From contig JBITNC010000001.1 in assembly GCA_050084985.1 (NCBI GenBank), positions 79,298,001-79,362,000 of the forward strand: DNA of 64,000 bases, written 5' to 3'. The stretch is from Nageia nagi. Its lineage: Eukaryota; Pinophyta. Below the pieces are notes generated by a model. The model was not told the DNA's origin. It searched no databases and saw only the letters and a list, made by a program, of their open reading frames with translations. Positions 10,343 to 23,000 of this stretch are shown here, one piece after another; position 1 is the stretch's first letter; every line of letters begins with the position of its first letter. The position numbers were made by a program, and so were the translations under genes.

Positions 10343-12428
10343 GGATATGTAATGAAGAGCATTGAAATTACATAATCCAAAGACGTTCAGAGAAGAGAAA
10401 AAGATTTTCAATAGTAAAGTGGACTTCCATGTTTTTATCGATATGTCAAGTATGGTATGTTGCTTGCCCCTTTTGGTCTTGGTTTCCCCTAACTCTTGTT
10501 GTATCGGGGGATCAAGCCAAAACTAGGAGTCCCTCTATGAGATGAGTAGTTGATGTCAATCCTACTCACCCAGATTACAAATAAATAATATAAATATCAA
10601 GGATGAAATAAATATAATATGCAATATATCACTATGGCCGATATGACTCATAGTGATATATAAACAATGATACATAGATTACTGTGATAGACAACTCACA
10701 GTCTATGAAGAGCAAATGCATGGGTTCTTTATAATGCCCCAAGCTTGCAATATCCATAATTTATAGACTACTAAGATAGATAACTCATATTCCATAAATA
10801 TCCATTTAGTGACTCACGATGGTGTTGTCCTGTATCAATATCATATTTGCTCATGGGAAGACCATGGTTTTGAAATAATGTCAGTATGTCAATAAAGCAA
10901 TATATTCAATTTCCATCATTACACCATATATTCAATTATTCTTTGGTCATTCATTGTAACATCTTAATTTGCATGCATATTCAATGTAAGTTTGCCCCAC
11001 AACCATCATGAGATGCCTAGAATTGAATGATCATATTTTTAACAATATTGATCCTTAGCCTTAAAGTAACTCATATGCCTGAATAAATCATATAAATGGG
11101 TAATTATTTAACAAAATGATAATATGCCCCAATTGCATGGGATTTATAACAATTGCATCCTACATGCGGCATGAGATTTTTTATTGCAAATGCAAAAATT
11201 GAGAAGATATTCAATTGGAAACCCTCTATGGCACATTGTTTTCATTCACAAAGAAAAGAACGATCCAATTCATCATAGATTTTTTAGAGAAATCCTTTAA
11301 TAATAATATTTGTCTATATTTGCAATTTTCATTTGTAGGCCATGTAATATTATAATAACCATTTCTATGGATTAGAAACAATATGGAAACTTTTCAATTA
11401 TTTAAAAGATCATGTAATTTTGCAAAATGCACACTACTGGCAGTGTAGAAAGCAATATAATTTTTTTCAAAATCAAGATTATCTTCAATTAACTATAAAG
11501 CAAGGAAATTCAATCGACAATGGAATGCATTCAATTGATAAATTCAAAGATGGAAATTTCAAGTATAATTGAAATATAATAACATTTTGCCAATAAAAAT
11601 CAACCATGTATATCAACTTTATAAGTGTACTTATCATTCAATAATATGTATGTCAATACAAATTGAGATAACGCATTTAATTTTTTTTCTAATTTAGCCA
11701 ATTCCACATTGTTGGCATTGTATAATTTCTATAAATAATTTTAAATAACATAAATGTTAAAATTTCAATCATATACAATTAGTAAGGGATGAAAATGCAC
11801 GTACAAACCATTATAGGCCATTGGCCCTTGAATGCACACATAAGTCAAGGAAATGGAAGCTGCTGGCAATGTAAAAATAACATTAGAATTTTTTGAAAGA
11901 GAAATGATAGGCATTTATAATACTTTGATACACAATGAACCTTTAACATAATGATTTAGGGCACCAATAAGGGGAAAAGACAAAGCCTTAGGGTTTCAAT
12001 GTATTTTAGAAATTATAAAAGAAAAATTTTAGTTAAAAGTGCTATGACTTCCAATTTACCTAGCAAATCCTTGCTTGCATGTTGACTCATCCTTTAGCTG
12101 CATGTGATCGGATCTGAAGTTGATTAACTTGGCTTAGATATCATTTTCTCTTGCCCATCCCTGCGTACACTCATTTTTCATTATTTTACATATCATTTTG
12201 ATTCCCTAGATGGTGGACTAGTCATGGAGGGTGCTTGGATGCCCCATTACTGGTCAAGGAGGCCACATAGCAAATTATCTTCGCTCCCATCCATATGAGT
12301 ATGCAATAAGTATCTTTGTTTGATATTTTTCTTTGATAATTCATGTTTGGATGTTGTTTAAGTTCAAGTTCAATATTTTAATCTAGCAAAGTAATTTACC
12401 ATTTTATTTATATTTTATTCCCTTGCAG
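10343..12428. other. internal non-coding part of element A
   Basis: No sustained frame or recognised domain on either strand. On the plus strand a splice-acceptor-like ttattcccttgcag ends at 12428, directly before the plant-mobile-domain exon. Part of this stretch may therefore be its 5' exon and intron. Confidence 0.4.
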
Positions 12429-14220
12429 GAATGCAAGGTTCTCATTTGTGGAGGACCAATGACCATAATTACCTTAAAGAAGGTGAAGGGTTGGCCTAGA
12501 ACCAACCACATTGACGATATTCTATCCAGATGCAGGCTAGCATATTTAACTATTATTTGGCATGTGCAGCAAGACTTACCACTGTTGATAGCATTAATGG
12601 AGATATGGAACCCTGATTGCTACTCATTTCACCTTCTCCTAGGTGAAATGACTACCACACTCCTTGACATCTATCAGATATGGGGGATTCCCATCAGGAG
12701 AAGTATTATACATTAGAGGGAGCTTTCGGATAATAATATCTAGGAACAAGAGGTATTATGGCTAATGCTAATTGGGAGAATCGATCAGCTAGGCTAGCAA
12801 ATTTTTTCTAGTTTACCCCTGTAGGATGACATTTACGGCTATATGTAGTTGTAATCATAGCTATTTACTTGTGCCCAAATAAGAGTAGCTCAACCTTCCC
12901 ATTAGGACTAGTTTAGGTGGTGAGATTGATGTGAAAGGGAAGCATAATTTTCTTAAGGAACCCTAGTTCTTGCTCATTTATAGAAGGACCTATACAACTT
13001 CATCAACGTTAACAAGTTCAACATGACGATTTCCTGTGCCAGACTGTTGTAGATATGGGCATATGAACACATAGTCATTACATGGCCAATAGGACTACAA
13101 CGAGAGAGGGAGGATTCGAGGGACATAACTTTAGTTTGGTGGACCTCCAGGAGTGGAGGATATAGGTACACACACTCATTAAATATGAGGAGACAATAAG
13201 TAGATGCATTATAGGTTGTGGAACTAATTTGGGTTTGCTACTAGGATTTTGTTTGGGATACAAATGTGCATTAGCTAGCATGGATGCATCAAGAGTGTTT
13301 CCTCTAGACATAAAGGAAGGTTGTGTAGCCATACCATCCCCAACATGTACTAAGGTAGTTTGGAATCCAGTAAGGGATACCACTAATACCCAAATGCTAT
13401 CGATGCTAAATGGTAAAGAGGGATGTACTTACGGGGATATAGGTTATACTAACATGGAGGCTCACATGGGAGGAATCAAGGACATTGGATAAGGATACTG
13501 ATATCTTCATGTAACCTAGGGTTGCCCTTAGTTATGCAACATGGTGGATTAGAGTCCATCTCGAAGACATTAGGATGGATGAAGATAACAATGAGGAGGG
13601 AGATGAGGCTACCAATTAGGGATCATTAAAGGATGATCCCTACCAGGTGAATAGTCCCATCTATGACATACTAGTGTAGGAGGGAGAGGTGCTAGGATTA
13701 GCCATTTTGGTTGCAATTGCACCCTTAATGGCACCAAGTAATAGAGCATGCAAAGTTTTTAAGATTTTTAATTTTAACTCAAATGAGAATGCCTAATTAA
13801 TCATCATTTTTACTTAATTACAAGAGATGCAAATACGCGAATCACTTTGTTAGAAGCAAACGTGACTAGGTTGAGGCCCATGGAGGCCCAAGTGACCACA
13901 TTATAGGCCACCTTGGCCAAAAGGGATTCATGAATTGTTACTCTAGAGTAATTCATGAAGAGGTTGATGATGCCACCTCCATACTAGTAATGGTACTTCA
14001 TATAGGGGCAAATGGATAGGCTAAAGGCTAAGGAGAAGGAGATTACTACTCTTAAGGTCAAGGATGTGAGAGCGAAGATCCTTCTCTAGAGCCAGAGAGT
14101 GATGATGAGTGGGATCTCATGAGACACATTAGGGATGATGGCTAGCGATAGGAATCATCAGGTTAAATCTAGGATGAGAGATACTACCAGTAGTGGTGGT
14201 AGTGCTCCTCCTTAGTGAGG
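12429..14220 (+). pseudogene. plant mobile domain (PMD, MAIN/MAIL-like) gene, decayed
   Basis: The first exon-like frame (12429-12716) contains LSRCRLAYLTIIWHVQQDLP then ALMEIWNPDCYSFHLLLGEM and IYQIWGIPI. This matches the core of the plant mobile domain, where a Trp-Arg/Asn-Pro-Glu/Asp pair precedes a Thr/Ser-Phe-His-Leu...Gly-Glu-Met-Thr motif. Later pieces fit the same family: LAHLYKDLYNFI and IWAYEHIVITWP (about 12970-13090), VVWNPVRDTTNTQML (13340-13400), and a Lys/Glu/Leu coiled-coil-like tail (RLKAKEKEITTLKVKD, about 14010). Stops and frameshifts show it is dead. PMD proteins occur as host silencing factors and inside plant transposons. Here the gene lies antisense to the gag of an LTR element that encloses it. 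Confidence 0.75.
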
Positions 14221-14261
14221 GCTATGGTCACAAGACCTCCCTTATTTTGTATTCATATTTT

Positions 14262-14331
14262 GAGATATATATACATATATATATAATATATATATATTTA
14301 TTCATATTTTGAGATATATATATATATATAA
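14262..14331. repeat. TA microsatellite
   Basis: Two runs of alternating AT, split by a short 'ttcatattttgaga' spacer that is itself repeated. Confidence 0.9.
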
Positions 14332-15099
14332 TTCATTTTTTGACACAAATTTTTATGTGTTTGCAATTTGCTTATGTATTTTACGTTTAGAAGTTTTGAT
14401 TTGGTTTAATAAGTTAACAAAAAAGATACTATACACCCAACAAATCACATATCATTTATAATAAAAGAAAAAATAACCCATAATCAAGTGCCCAAGAGGG
14501 AAGAAGGACTCAATCATATCATTGTCCTTTTTTTATTAGACACCTAAACAACCACTCAAAGACCAATCTAATGATCGTAAAACATAATAACCATGAATAA
14601 AATATTATCTTTTTAAATTATATCCTAGGAAATGCATGTTGTTAGCACCATAAAATAGTCCCCTTACACCACTAGTGGTGTGATCAATCATGAAAAGTTA
14701 ATGAAATAGAGGAACATTGATAGAAAACATCACTATGAGATAGAAAAAGTAATAAACTTATACAATGAAGCAACAACAATTCATAATGGTCAAATAAATG
14801 CATAACCTAGCTAATATACACTATAGATACAAACATATAACTTCAACCAATAAATTTGCATACTTGGGGAGTTTTTGCAATCCAGATACATTTGGCAGAT
14901 GTAGAAACAAAAAGAGGCACCTGTGATTTTAAATTTGGTACACCTTTAGCATCATAGGAACAATGGTTCACATTGTTGGCATTGTGGGTTTGTGCTCCAT
15001 TTCTAGTTTTGTTTAATTTATCATGCCTGCATCCATGTGTATGAGTGAAATAATACTATAAATCATTGGAAGTACTTACCATGCCAATGTAGCCTCTTG
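14332..15099. other. internal non-coding part of element A
   Basis: AT-rich sequence between the antisense PMD gene and the gag zinc knuckle. This is where a protease/pol gene would begin in an autonomous element; none is seen. Confidence 0.4.
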
Positions 15100-16700
15100 G
15101 TTGTGAAGGAGGTATAGAATTAGTGAACACCCCTAACTACCCATTATTAGGATGTATAGGTCTAGGTTCTGTAGTAGCTTCATCATCTATATTAATAGCC
15201 TTTTTATTAATGAAATCCTGTATGAGATGCCTTAAAGTCTTGCAATTGCATGTTAGATGTCCAAGAACCCTATGATAATTACAAAATTCCTCATATCTAA
15301 AATTTTTAGGAACACCATTAGGAAACTTAGGCTCAACAATAGGAGGAAGTTCAATAAGATCTTATTTTAATAAGATATTAAGAATATTATCAATAGTATC
15401 AATCAGTGGTGTAAACTTTCTCCTTAGTTTAAAATTACTTTCTACTTATGACTAATATTGTTTACTTCAGATTTATTAATTTTAGGTTTTTGTACTATCT
15501 TTTGATATGCAGGGAACTATTATTACACATAGCATATAATCTTTTAATACATGGCTCTTTTTAAACACAACATCCATCATATCCCCTAATGTCATATCAC
15601 AATTAGAAATTACCAACAGTTTATATGTAGGTAACAAAGCATTTGCAAATGTGTCTTTCAAATCTTGCTCAGGCATGGTAATTTTATTAGCAATACGTGT
15701 CCATACCTTAACAAAATTATGAATAGATTGGTTAGGTAATTGCTTAATCTTACACAAATCCTTGAAGTAAACTTTTTCAAAAATATTTTACTTGAAATTT
15801 TACAAAAATTGATTAATTAAGTCCTCATACCTATCAATGCTCTTTTCAATAAGCTATAAATACCATTTTAATGCTTCATCGATTAGACTATGAGAGAATA
15901 ATTTAGCAAGCATATCTTTATCATGCGTATATTCCATAGCTTCTTCATGAAATTTCCTAACATGCATCTTAGGATCTTGCAAACCATTAAATTTTGTAAA
16001 CTTAATACTCTTTTTCCCAGTAAGAACTTTAGCAAGAATTCTATCCGTTAATGGCCTTTTTAAATAAAACAAGAAATCACCATCATTAGTAATGAATTCT
16101 AATTTTGTTTGTTGTTTATTTTCCTTACTTGATTCCTCTTTCAAGGGAGGTGGAGGGGTTTGTGATGGAATTTGTGCCTTTCTAAGTTCATTTTTTTTAG
16201 TATAGCAAATGGACCTATTCTACATACTCTTTCATGTTCAATTTTATCAAGCATTTGAACTAAGACATCCATTTCTTTTTGAAGAGGTTCAGAAGACTAA
16301 TTAATAGTATCTTGTATTTCAAGGAGAATTACAATTTTGATATTATGCTCTTCTAATGTCCAATTAGGTTGTGGTGTATAAGCATCATTAACAATCTTAG
16401 TAAGTTGTTTTTCAATGTATCATCAAGATTTTCATCTTGCATGATATCCTTACCTATAATAAACTTACCTCTTTTGGAGTGATTAGTTTTGAGGATGAGG
16501 TATTTATAATCTTCATCAGCATCTTTCATTCCACTATCATCTATAACTTCATCGCATGGAGATTGTGTAGGGATTTTTGGAGGAACTTTTATCTCAATCG
16601 CAGGCATGTCGTTAGCATCATGTTGATAGGAAGGCACTCTGCTAACAGTGTCCACATCAATGGTATGAACTCTCTATTGCATGGAACTTGAATTTTAATA
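15100..16700 (-). pseudogene. Ty3/gypsy-type gag of element A
   Basis: On the minus strand a capsid-type frame contains KFNGLQDPKMHVRKFHEEAM and FSHSLIDEALKWYL (about 16000-15854). This is the retrotransposon gag core (a 'DP..H+..F' then 'L...A..WY' pattern). It continues through IHNFVKVWTRIANKIT (about 15730) and a zinc-knuckle-like FCNYHRVLGHLTCNCKTLRH (about 15290-15230). An acidic N-terminal part lies at 16655-16353. Several stops and small shifts interrupt it. The protein would package element RNA. Nothing of pol follows it. Confidence 0.8.
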
Positions 16701-17286
16701 TGAAAACAAAATGTTTGATGATTCCAAATTTGTAGAGTTTTCTTCTAAGAGCTCATAATGTGTTAGAATATCAATAATAATTTCAAAATTATGAGTGAGA
16801 AAATATCCCAACTTTTTCCTATCAAATAGTACTTATTGTATAGATCTAGCATGAATAGGAATTTTATCTAACTTAGATAGTTCACCATTAGTTTCATCAT
16901 AATGACTATTCAAGCTTACAGTTTCAAATCTAGATTGATCAATATTAACACCAAATTAATTAGGAGTTTCACCAATAATATCCATTCTCTTGCTAGAGCT
17001 TATAGACTCAGAATCACTAGGATCATTAGGATGAGGTTCTTATAGAGGAAGATTAGGATTATGTCTAATACTTCTTGACATCATTAGAATGAACCCTCCC
17101 TTTAGATACTTTAGGATTTTCTACATTAAAATCAATATTTTCAATATACATAGAATAAACCCTAGTTTTATCATTTTCTCTAGCTATTATCCGAAGAGCT
17201 TCAGGTAAGGGGATGAATAATAATGAGAATAGATTCATGACTTTTCAAAAGGATGCCCCAGGTCAAGACCTTGGTGTGTAAGAATG

Positions 17287-17300
17287 TCAGGTCCACCAAA
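17287..17300 (-). other. candidate primer-binding site of element A
   Basis: Just inside the 5' LTR, on the minus strand, the sequence reads TTTTGGTGGACCTGACATTC. The TGG suits pairing with a tRNA CCA end, starting three bases from the LTR. The matching tRNA was not identified. Confidence 0.4.
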
Positions 17301-17301
17301 A

Positions 17302-18045
17302 TGTAGACCCAAAAATGTATAAATAATATATAAATACATAAATAAATATAAATGTGTTCTATAAGTATAATGAATAACAACTCTATATCAAATTATAAGC
17401 AATATACATGAAACATATAAACCTGATACAGAGTAGGGCCTATAGCTAATATATATATATATATATATAATCCTCAAAAGTAGATAATAATGAACATTCA
17501 AAGGATTGTGATCAAATTACGAATGATCTCATAATAGATATTTGCTAGAGTGATATCATGAGTCATTCCTCAAAGTGTGGAGCTCTTGATCTAGAAGATG
17601 CATGCCATTGGCTTCATAGGAGTCTCACATCATCGACATCATGGAAAAGGAAATTTCATGTCATATGCAAGAGAGAGATTATAGAGCTCAAAGGGTTAAC
17701 AAGTTCTCAAAGATAGGTGACATCAAGAGACACCATTAGTACAATGTTTGGGACAACCACCTATCAGAGAGTTTTGATAGGAATGTCAACCTTCACCTTT
17801 AGCATTTATAACCTGCAAGGAAATAGAAAGGGATGAAAGCTGACACATAGCACTAACAATAATCATTTCAATATTCAAGATAACTTAAAATATAAACCAT
17901 AGTATATGATATTACATTGGCCCTAGCACATGGTACTGCAATATGATAGCATTTTATCTTGATTTGTACATTATTGCCTTTTAATCATTTAATGCGCTAT
18001 ATATGATTTATTAAATAAATAATAAATCATTTTTAGGCATCTACA
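17302..18045 (-). repeat. 5' LTR of element A
   Basis: 744 bp, the partner of 9614-10328. On the plus strand it starts TGTAGACCC and ends GGCATCTACA. A longer TA microsatellite (17450-17470) and a duplicated 'ataaatata' stretch explain most of the extra length. Confidence 0.9.
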
Positions 18046-18400
18046 ATATGATACATTTATTATGCTCTTATGTCTCTGTTGATAAGTGTTTATGCTAAAA
18101 TATGCCCATATGCTTTTATTTATAAATCATTAATATTTTCATATTTGCAATTTTGATAAGCTTTAAAGTTGTTATGAACTTTCATTGCATATCTAGAAAT
18201 GCAATTGATAACAACATTCTTTGAAAGAATAGGTTGCCAATTTACATTTCCTCCCCATAATTGTAGGATGTAATGGTTATGTGTATTTACTTATTCATCA
18301 TTTTATGCAATTTCATACTTTGTATCTATTATTTCAATATCTTGGCATGATTTAAAACCATTTGGATTTAAATTTCATGGTGTATTATACTTACAAGGAA
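18046..18400 (-). pseudogene. PIF1/Helitron-type protein, upstream part
   Basis: Minus-strand continuation of the pseudogene at 6115-9613. Readable parts are NDE, then a tryptophan-containing GGNVNWQPILSKNVVINCIS (about 18260-18205), YAMKVHN, and LINRDIRA (18088-18062). These match the region before the helicase in Helitron-type proteins, where WRAN.D..P...... YI.KYA.K precedes an 'AVRDIGAQETCHML' motif. Joining 18051 to 9613 (one target copy removed) continues the same frame into HMLLELPFIKS. Confidence 0.7.
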
Positions 18401-18642
18401 AATGAATTATCAAAGGGATCATATTTTATGTATTCTATTTTTAATCTAAGTTATAATTACTTACCAATAAACCATCGTTCCTCTTCTTTTTTACATAACC
18501 AAGCATATTTTCAATATAATGTTTAACACTTTTCATATTTAAGAAGCTCTCCATAATCATGTTTTATATCTATTTATGCAAGTTGGAGTATATTTCTCAA
18601 ACATGGATGTTGACTAAAATTTAAATTGTTTTCAAAACATAT

Positions 18643-18861
18643 GACTACACCAAAAAATAATATTAAGGGTATTTAAAAACCATCCTTATATACTTTTATT
18701 GATAGTTTTTATTTTCATCATTTATGAGGGTTTCCTTAAAAAGTTAATAACCTACAATGATGATTTAAAATTTCCTTAACATTCCACCCTCTTATTGTCT
18801 ATAACTATAATTATTACCTACCTTCTACAAGAGCTAAATCATCCTTGTAAGTTATATCTAG
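18643..18861 (+). mobile_element. possible MITE-like element, left half
   Basis: The sequence starts gactacaccaaaaaataata, close to the CACTACAnnAAAAA ends of CACTA-type elements, and soon contains 'ttaaaaaccatcc'. The same 'ttaaaccat(c/t)' motif recurs just beyond LTR element B (25951, 26012). The element may continue there and have been split by element B. No matching far end was found. Confidence 0.3.
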
Positions 18862-20057
18862 TGATCCATAAACTAAAAGATTAAAATTTCAATTTAACCT
18901 TTACTTAAGATCAATTCACACTTAAAACAATTAAGTGCTTGTAAAGGAAAATCAGGAAATAAATTGTAAATATAGAGAAGAGAAAAGCATTCACCATAGA
19001 AGAGACAAGCAAAATTTATCCTGGTTCACCCAGTGTGGGCTACATCTAGCTCAAAAGCTCTCTACTATCAATGGGTGGAATCACTTTACAAGGCCTTCAT
19101 GGTCCTTCAAAACCTCCTCTCACATTCACAACACACTCACAGCTTTGAAAATCACAACAAGAACTGAAAATAACTTTCTTGAATCCTCCTTTTCTTCACT
19201 TCCAATTTGCTCCCCTTTTATACAATTTTTGGGGGCTAAAATTGGAGAGTATTACAACTAGAAAAGTCCATACAAAACCTATTTTCAAATACCCATTAAC
19301 CTCCTTGATCTTCCTATCGAATTTGGGCTCAAATGGTTGTAAAAATCTCCCAAAAAAGAGCTCTAAAATCAAAATAATACGCTCTTTGGACTGTTTTAGG
19401 CTTACAAGATTAACTCAACCTAATAATAGGACCTTAGGAGAATCAAAAATCACTAAAAAACCTTTAAAAAACCAAAATATGTTAAAAAAAACTTAAAATC
19501 AGGTAGGTGCACTATGGTGGCGGCACATGGCGCTTGTTGGGTAGAAGTTAACTTGGTTGACTGGCGGCTTGGCTAGCAGTCAAGCGATGGTCACATGCAG
19601 TTGGTGGTCTGGTTGGTAGCTTACATGGGTGGTCTGATGATGTGTAGCTTGGTGGTAGGTCACGACTTGGTCAGCAGTCATGCTTGGTTGGTAGGTGATC
19701 AAACAATCAATCGGGCTCTATCACATCTCCCTGTTGGCTTTCACCCTACGGGCCCCTCTGCCTCATCACCTCCACATCAGCCTAGACTCCACGTAGCCTC
19801 ATCACCTCCGACATGGTCTGATGGGTCCCTATCATACCTACATATTCTATACGATGGTAGGTGAGTCCCGCCAAAATGTTTTATATTATATATATATATA
19901 TTTAAAATACACAAATGGTATTAATATCATATCTTCCACATACAGACTCGAATTCACGATCTGAAAGAAGGATCAGAAAGCTGAAGATAAGATGATCACA
20001 ATGAACACACTAAAATGGAGATTACTAAATGTTTAAGGGATCCAAATTTTTGGATCA
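18862..20057 (-). repeat. 3' LTR of element B
   Basis: 1196 bp, TGATCCATAAACT...TTTTTGGATCA on the plus strand. It contains the phrase 'tcctggttcacccagtgtgg', also present in altered form in the solo LTR at 38367-39087. Confidence 0.93.
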
Positions 20058-20070
20058 TTCCTCCCCACTT
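20058..20070 (-). other. polypurine tract of element B
   Basis: Minus-strand AAGTGGGGAGGAA directly abuts the 3' LTR. Confidence 0.85.
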
Positions 20071-20097
20071 AGAGAGAGCTTTTATCCCCAAAAGCAT

Positions 20098-23000
20098 TTA
20101 GGATGACGAAATGAGGTGAGGGTAGAGCTCCCTCACTCGATCAATTGCATACCACTTGACCTTATGTGGATGTTGTTCCTTCGCTCCAATACACCACACC
20201 TCATGTATGCCACTACACGATGATCGTTGCTTCTTTTCTAATACTAAATCCTCAACCAACGGTAACATAACATCTGTATCTTCTACAACTAAGGTTGGTT
20301 CGTAAAACTTCAAGTTCTCAACATTAATAATAGAATACATTTGCATATAGGGTGGTAAGTCTAACCGAAATGCATTATCTCCAACTTGACCAATAATGGT
20401 AAATGGACCATAACTTATTGGTTTCAACTTCTTTCCCTTACCATGTTGTCTCTCCTTACTGAGATGAAGCCATACTTGATCCCCAACCTGAAATTTATGA
20501 TCCACTCGATGACAATCATGCCTCTCCTTATACTTGGCATGACTCTTCTCCAACTGTTCTTTTACCTTCTGATGAATCAATCTGATCCTCTCAATAAAAT
20601 TCTTTGCCCGCTCCTCCTCATTATGAAGAACTATATCTCCATCACTTGTTGAAGCAAAAGCCATATCAAAAGGTGATTTTGGTAAATAACCAAAACAAGT
20701 CTCAAAAGGGTTTTGTTAGTAGAAGAATGTAAAGCTCGATTATATGCATGCTGTATATAATTCAAATGCTCATCCCAAGTCTTAGGATGCTTACCACAAT
20801 AACCCCGTAATAGGTGTACCACCATCCTATTTACCACCTCTATTTGACCATTTGTCTATGGATGAAATGTTGTACTCCTCTTTAGCTTAGTGTCCATCCT
20901 TTCCCACAAAGAAGTCCAAAATTTTCCAAGAAACCTGGAATCCCTGTAAGAAATGGTAGAAGTAGGAAGACCAAAATGTACCCACACATAAGTAAAGAAA
21001 AGATTAGCTACCTCTTGACATGTCATAGTCTTTTTACATGGGATTAGAATACACATCTTACTGAATCTATCCACAACCACATATAAATAATCATGACCTC
21101 TTTTAGACATAGGTAAACCTCCAACAAAATCCATAGAAATACTCTCCCATGGTTGTGTAGGAATGGACAATGGCATATAAAGACCAAATTTCATGTTATT
21201 GGGTTTGCTTACACTGCATAACATACAACCTCTGATATATCTAGATACATTTTCTTGCATTTTAAGCTAGTAACAATACCTTTGTAGATTAGCAAGAGTT
21301 TTCCCAACACCAAAGTGCCCTGAAATACGAGAAGTATGAGCTTCCCTAATCAAATCATTCCTCTCACCATTAGGAATAAAAAGTTTTCCCAAATGAAAAA
21401 GTAATCCATCATGCAAATGAAAGTCATAATTTCCAATCTCATTACCAAGACTCAATCTATGATAGACATTTTGGAAATCAGGATCAACCACATATTATTC
21501 TTTATACCCATCATGCATTAAAGAACTATTTTGCAGAATCACAACACTAGCAACTATTAGAGGCCTAGACAACATATCAAAAATTTTATTTTGAGTACCC
21601 TTTTTATACTTAATCACCAAATGAAATTATTGCAAAAATCCCATCCAACGAAAGTGCCTAGATTGTTGCAACTTAGATTGTGACTGAAGATATTGCAAGG
21701 GTTGATGGTCTGTATGAATTATTATCTCTTTACCTAACAAATAGTGCTTCCATTTCTTAACACTTTGAACTAATGCATACAACTCTTTGTCATATGTGGG
21801 ATAGTTTCTTACCGCACTGGTAAACATTTTCGAGTGATAGCAAATCGGATATTTTTCCTACAATAAAACTGCACCCATAGCATAGTCACTTGCATCAGTT
21901 TCAATTTCAAAAGTTTTCTGAAGATTATGCAAAGTAAGTACTAGAGCATTACTAATTTTTCTTTTAAGCAATTCAAAAGCATGTTGTTCTTTCCCTCCCC
22001 ACTGAAATCCATGACTCTTTCCTGTAATAGCATGAAGTGGAGAAGCCATGTAAGAAAAGTTAGCAATAAACTTGCGTAAATACTGTACTGCCCCAAGAAA
22101 ACTCCTAGTCTCTATCACATTAGTGGGAGTAGTCCATTTCAACATAGCCTTAATTTTTGTAGGATCTATCCTCAATTGACCTTCACCTACAATGTGGCCA
22201 AGATAAGTTAAAATTTTCTTGACAAACTCACACTTAGACATCTTCAAATAGAGTTTTGCTTCCCTTCAAACTTCAAACACTTTACGAATATGTACCACAT
22301 GATCTTTCCAATTATCACTGTAAATGAGAATATCATCAAGATACATAATAACAAAATCATCAATGAAAGGCCTTAAAACCTCATTCATTACACGCATGAA
22401 AGTAGGAGGAGCATTGCATAATCCAAATGGTAAAACCAACCATTCAAACAATCCTTGCCTAGTTTTAAAAGTAGTTTTCCACACATCCTCTTCTTTAACT
22501 CATACTTGATGATAACCACTTCTTAGATCCAATTTTGTGAAAAGCCTAGCTTTTTGTAATTGATCCATTAAATCATCAATACATGGCAAAGGATATCGAT
22601 TTTTAACCATGATCTTATTTAGTGCCTTGTAATCAACACACATACGCCAAGTTCCATCTTTCTTTGGAATTATAACAATAGGAGATCCACATGGTGATGT
22701 GCTAGGTCTAATGACTCCTTGATCTAATAATTCCTTGACTTATTTCTTAATTTCTTCAATTTCGAAAATAGAATTTCTATATAAGCCAATATTAGGAAGT
22801 GCAACATCAGGATGTAATTGAATCTCATGTTGTATATCTCTTTTTGGTGGAAGTTCTTTAGGTACTTGAAATAAATCTTCAAATTCAGAAATTACCTCTT
22901 TTACTTCTTCTTTGTATTGTGGTTCACAATCCTCAAGTGCCTTTATGATTTCTACTTCATCTTAAGATTTCACCATTGCAAGTACAAACATTTATCCTGT

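Larger units (their letters stand above)
9614..18045 (-). mobile_element. LTR retrotransposon A: gag-only with antisense plant-mobile-domain gene
   Basis: Two LTRs in direct orientation (9614-10328 and 17302-18045) bound the element. It is flanked by ACATG (9609-9613) and ATATG (18046-18050), a 5 bp target duplication with one change. The minus orientation is set by the polypurine tract beside the 9614-10328 LTR and by the gag. There is a Ty3/gypsy-like gag but no protease, RT, RNase H or integrase, so the element was non-autonomous. The middle holds a plant-mobile-domain gene on the opposite strand. The insertion lies in the PIF1/Helitron pseudogene and interrupts it in frame. Confidence 0.85.

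Noticed and set aside
13078-13383. Minus-strand ORFs across the PMD gene
   Set aside because: The plus strand carries PMD motifs (VVWNPVRDT, IWAYEHIV); the minus-strand peptides have no domain.
20386-20652. Plus-strand ORFs over element B pol
   Set aside because: Antisense to the clear integrase C-terminus on the minus strand.
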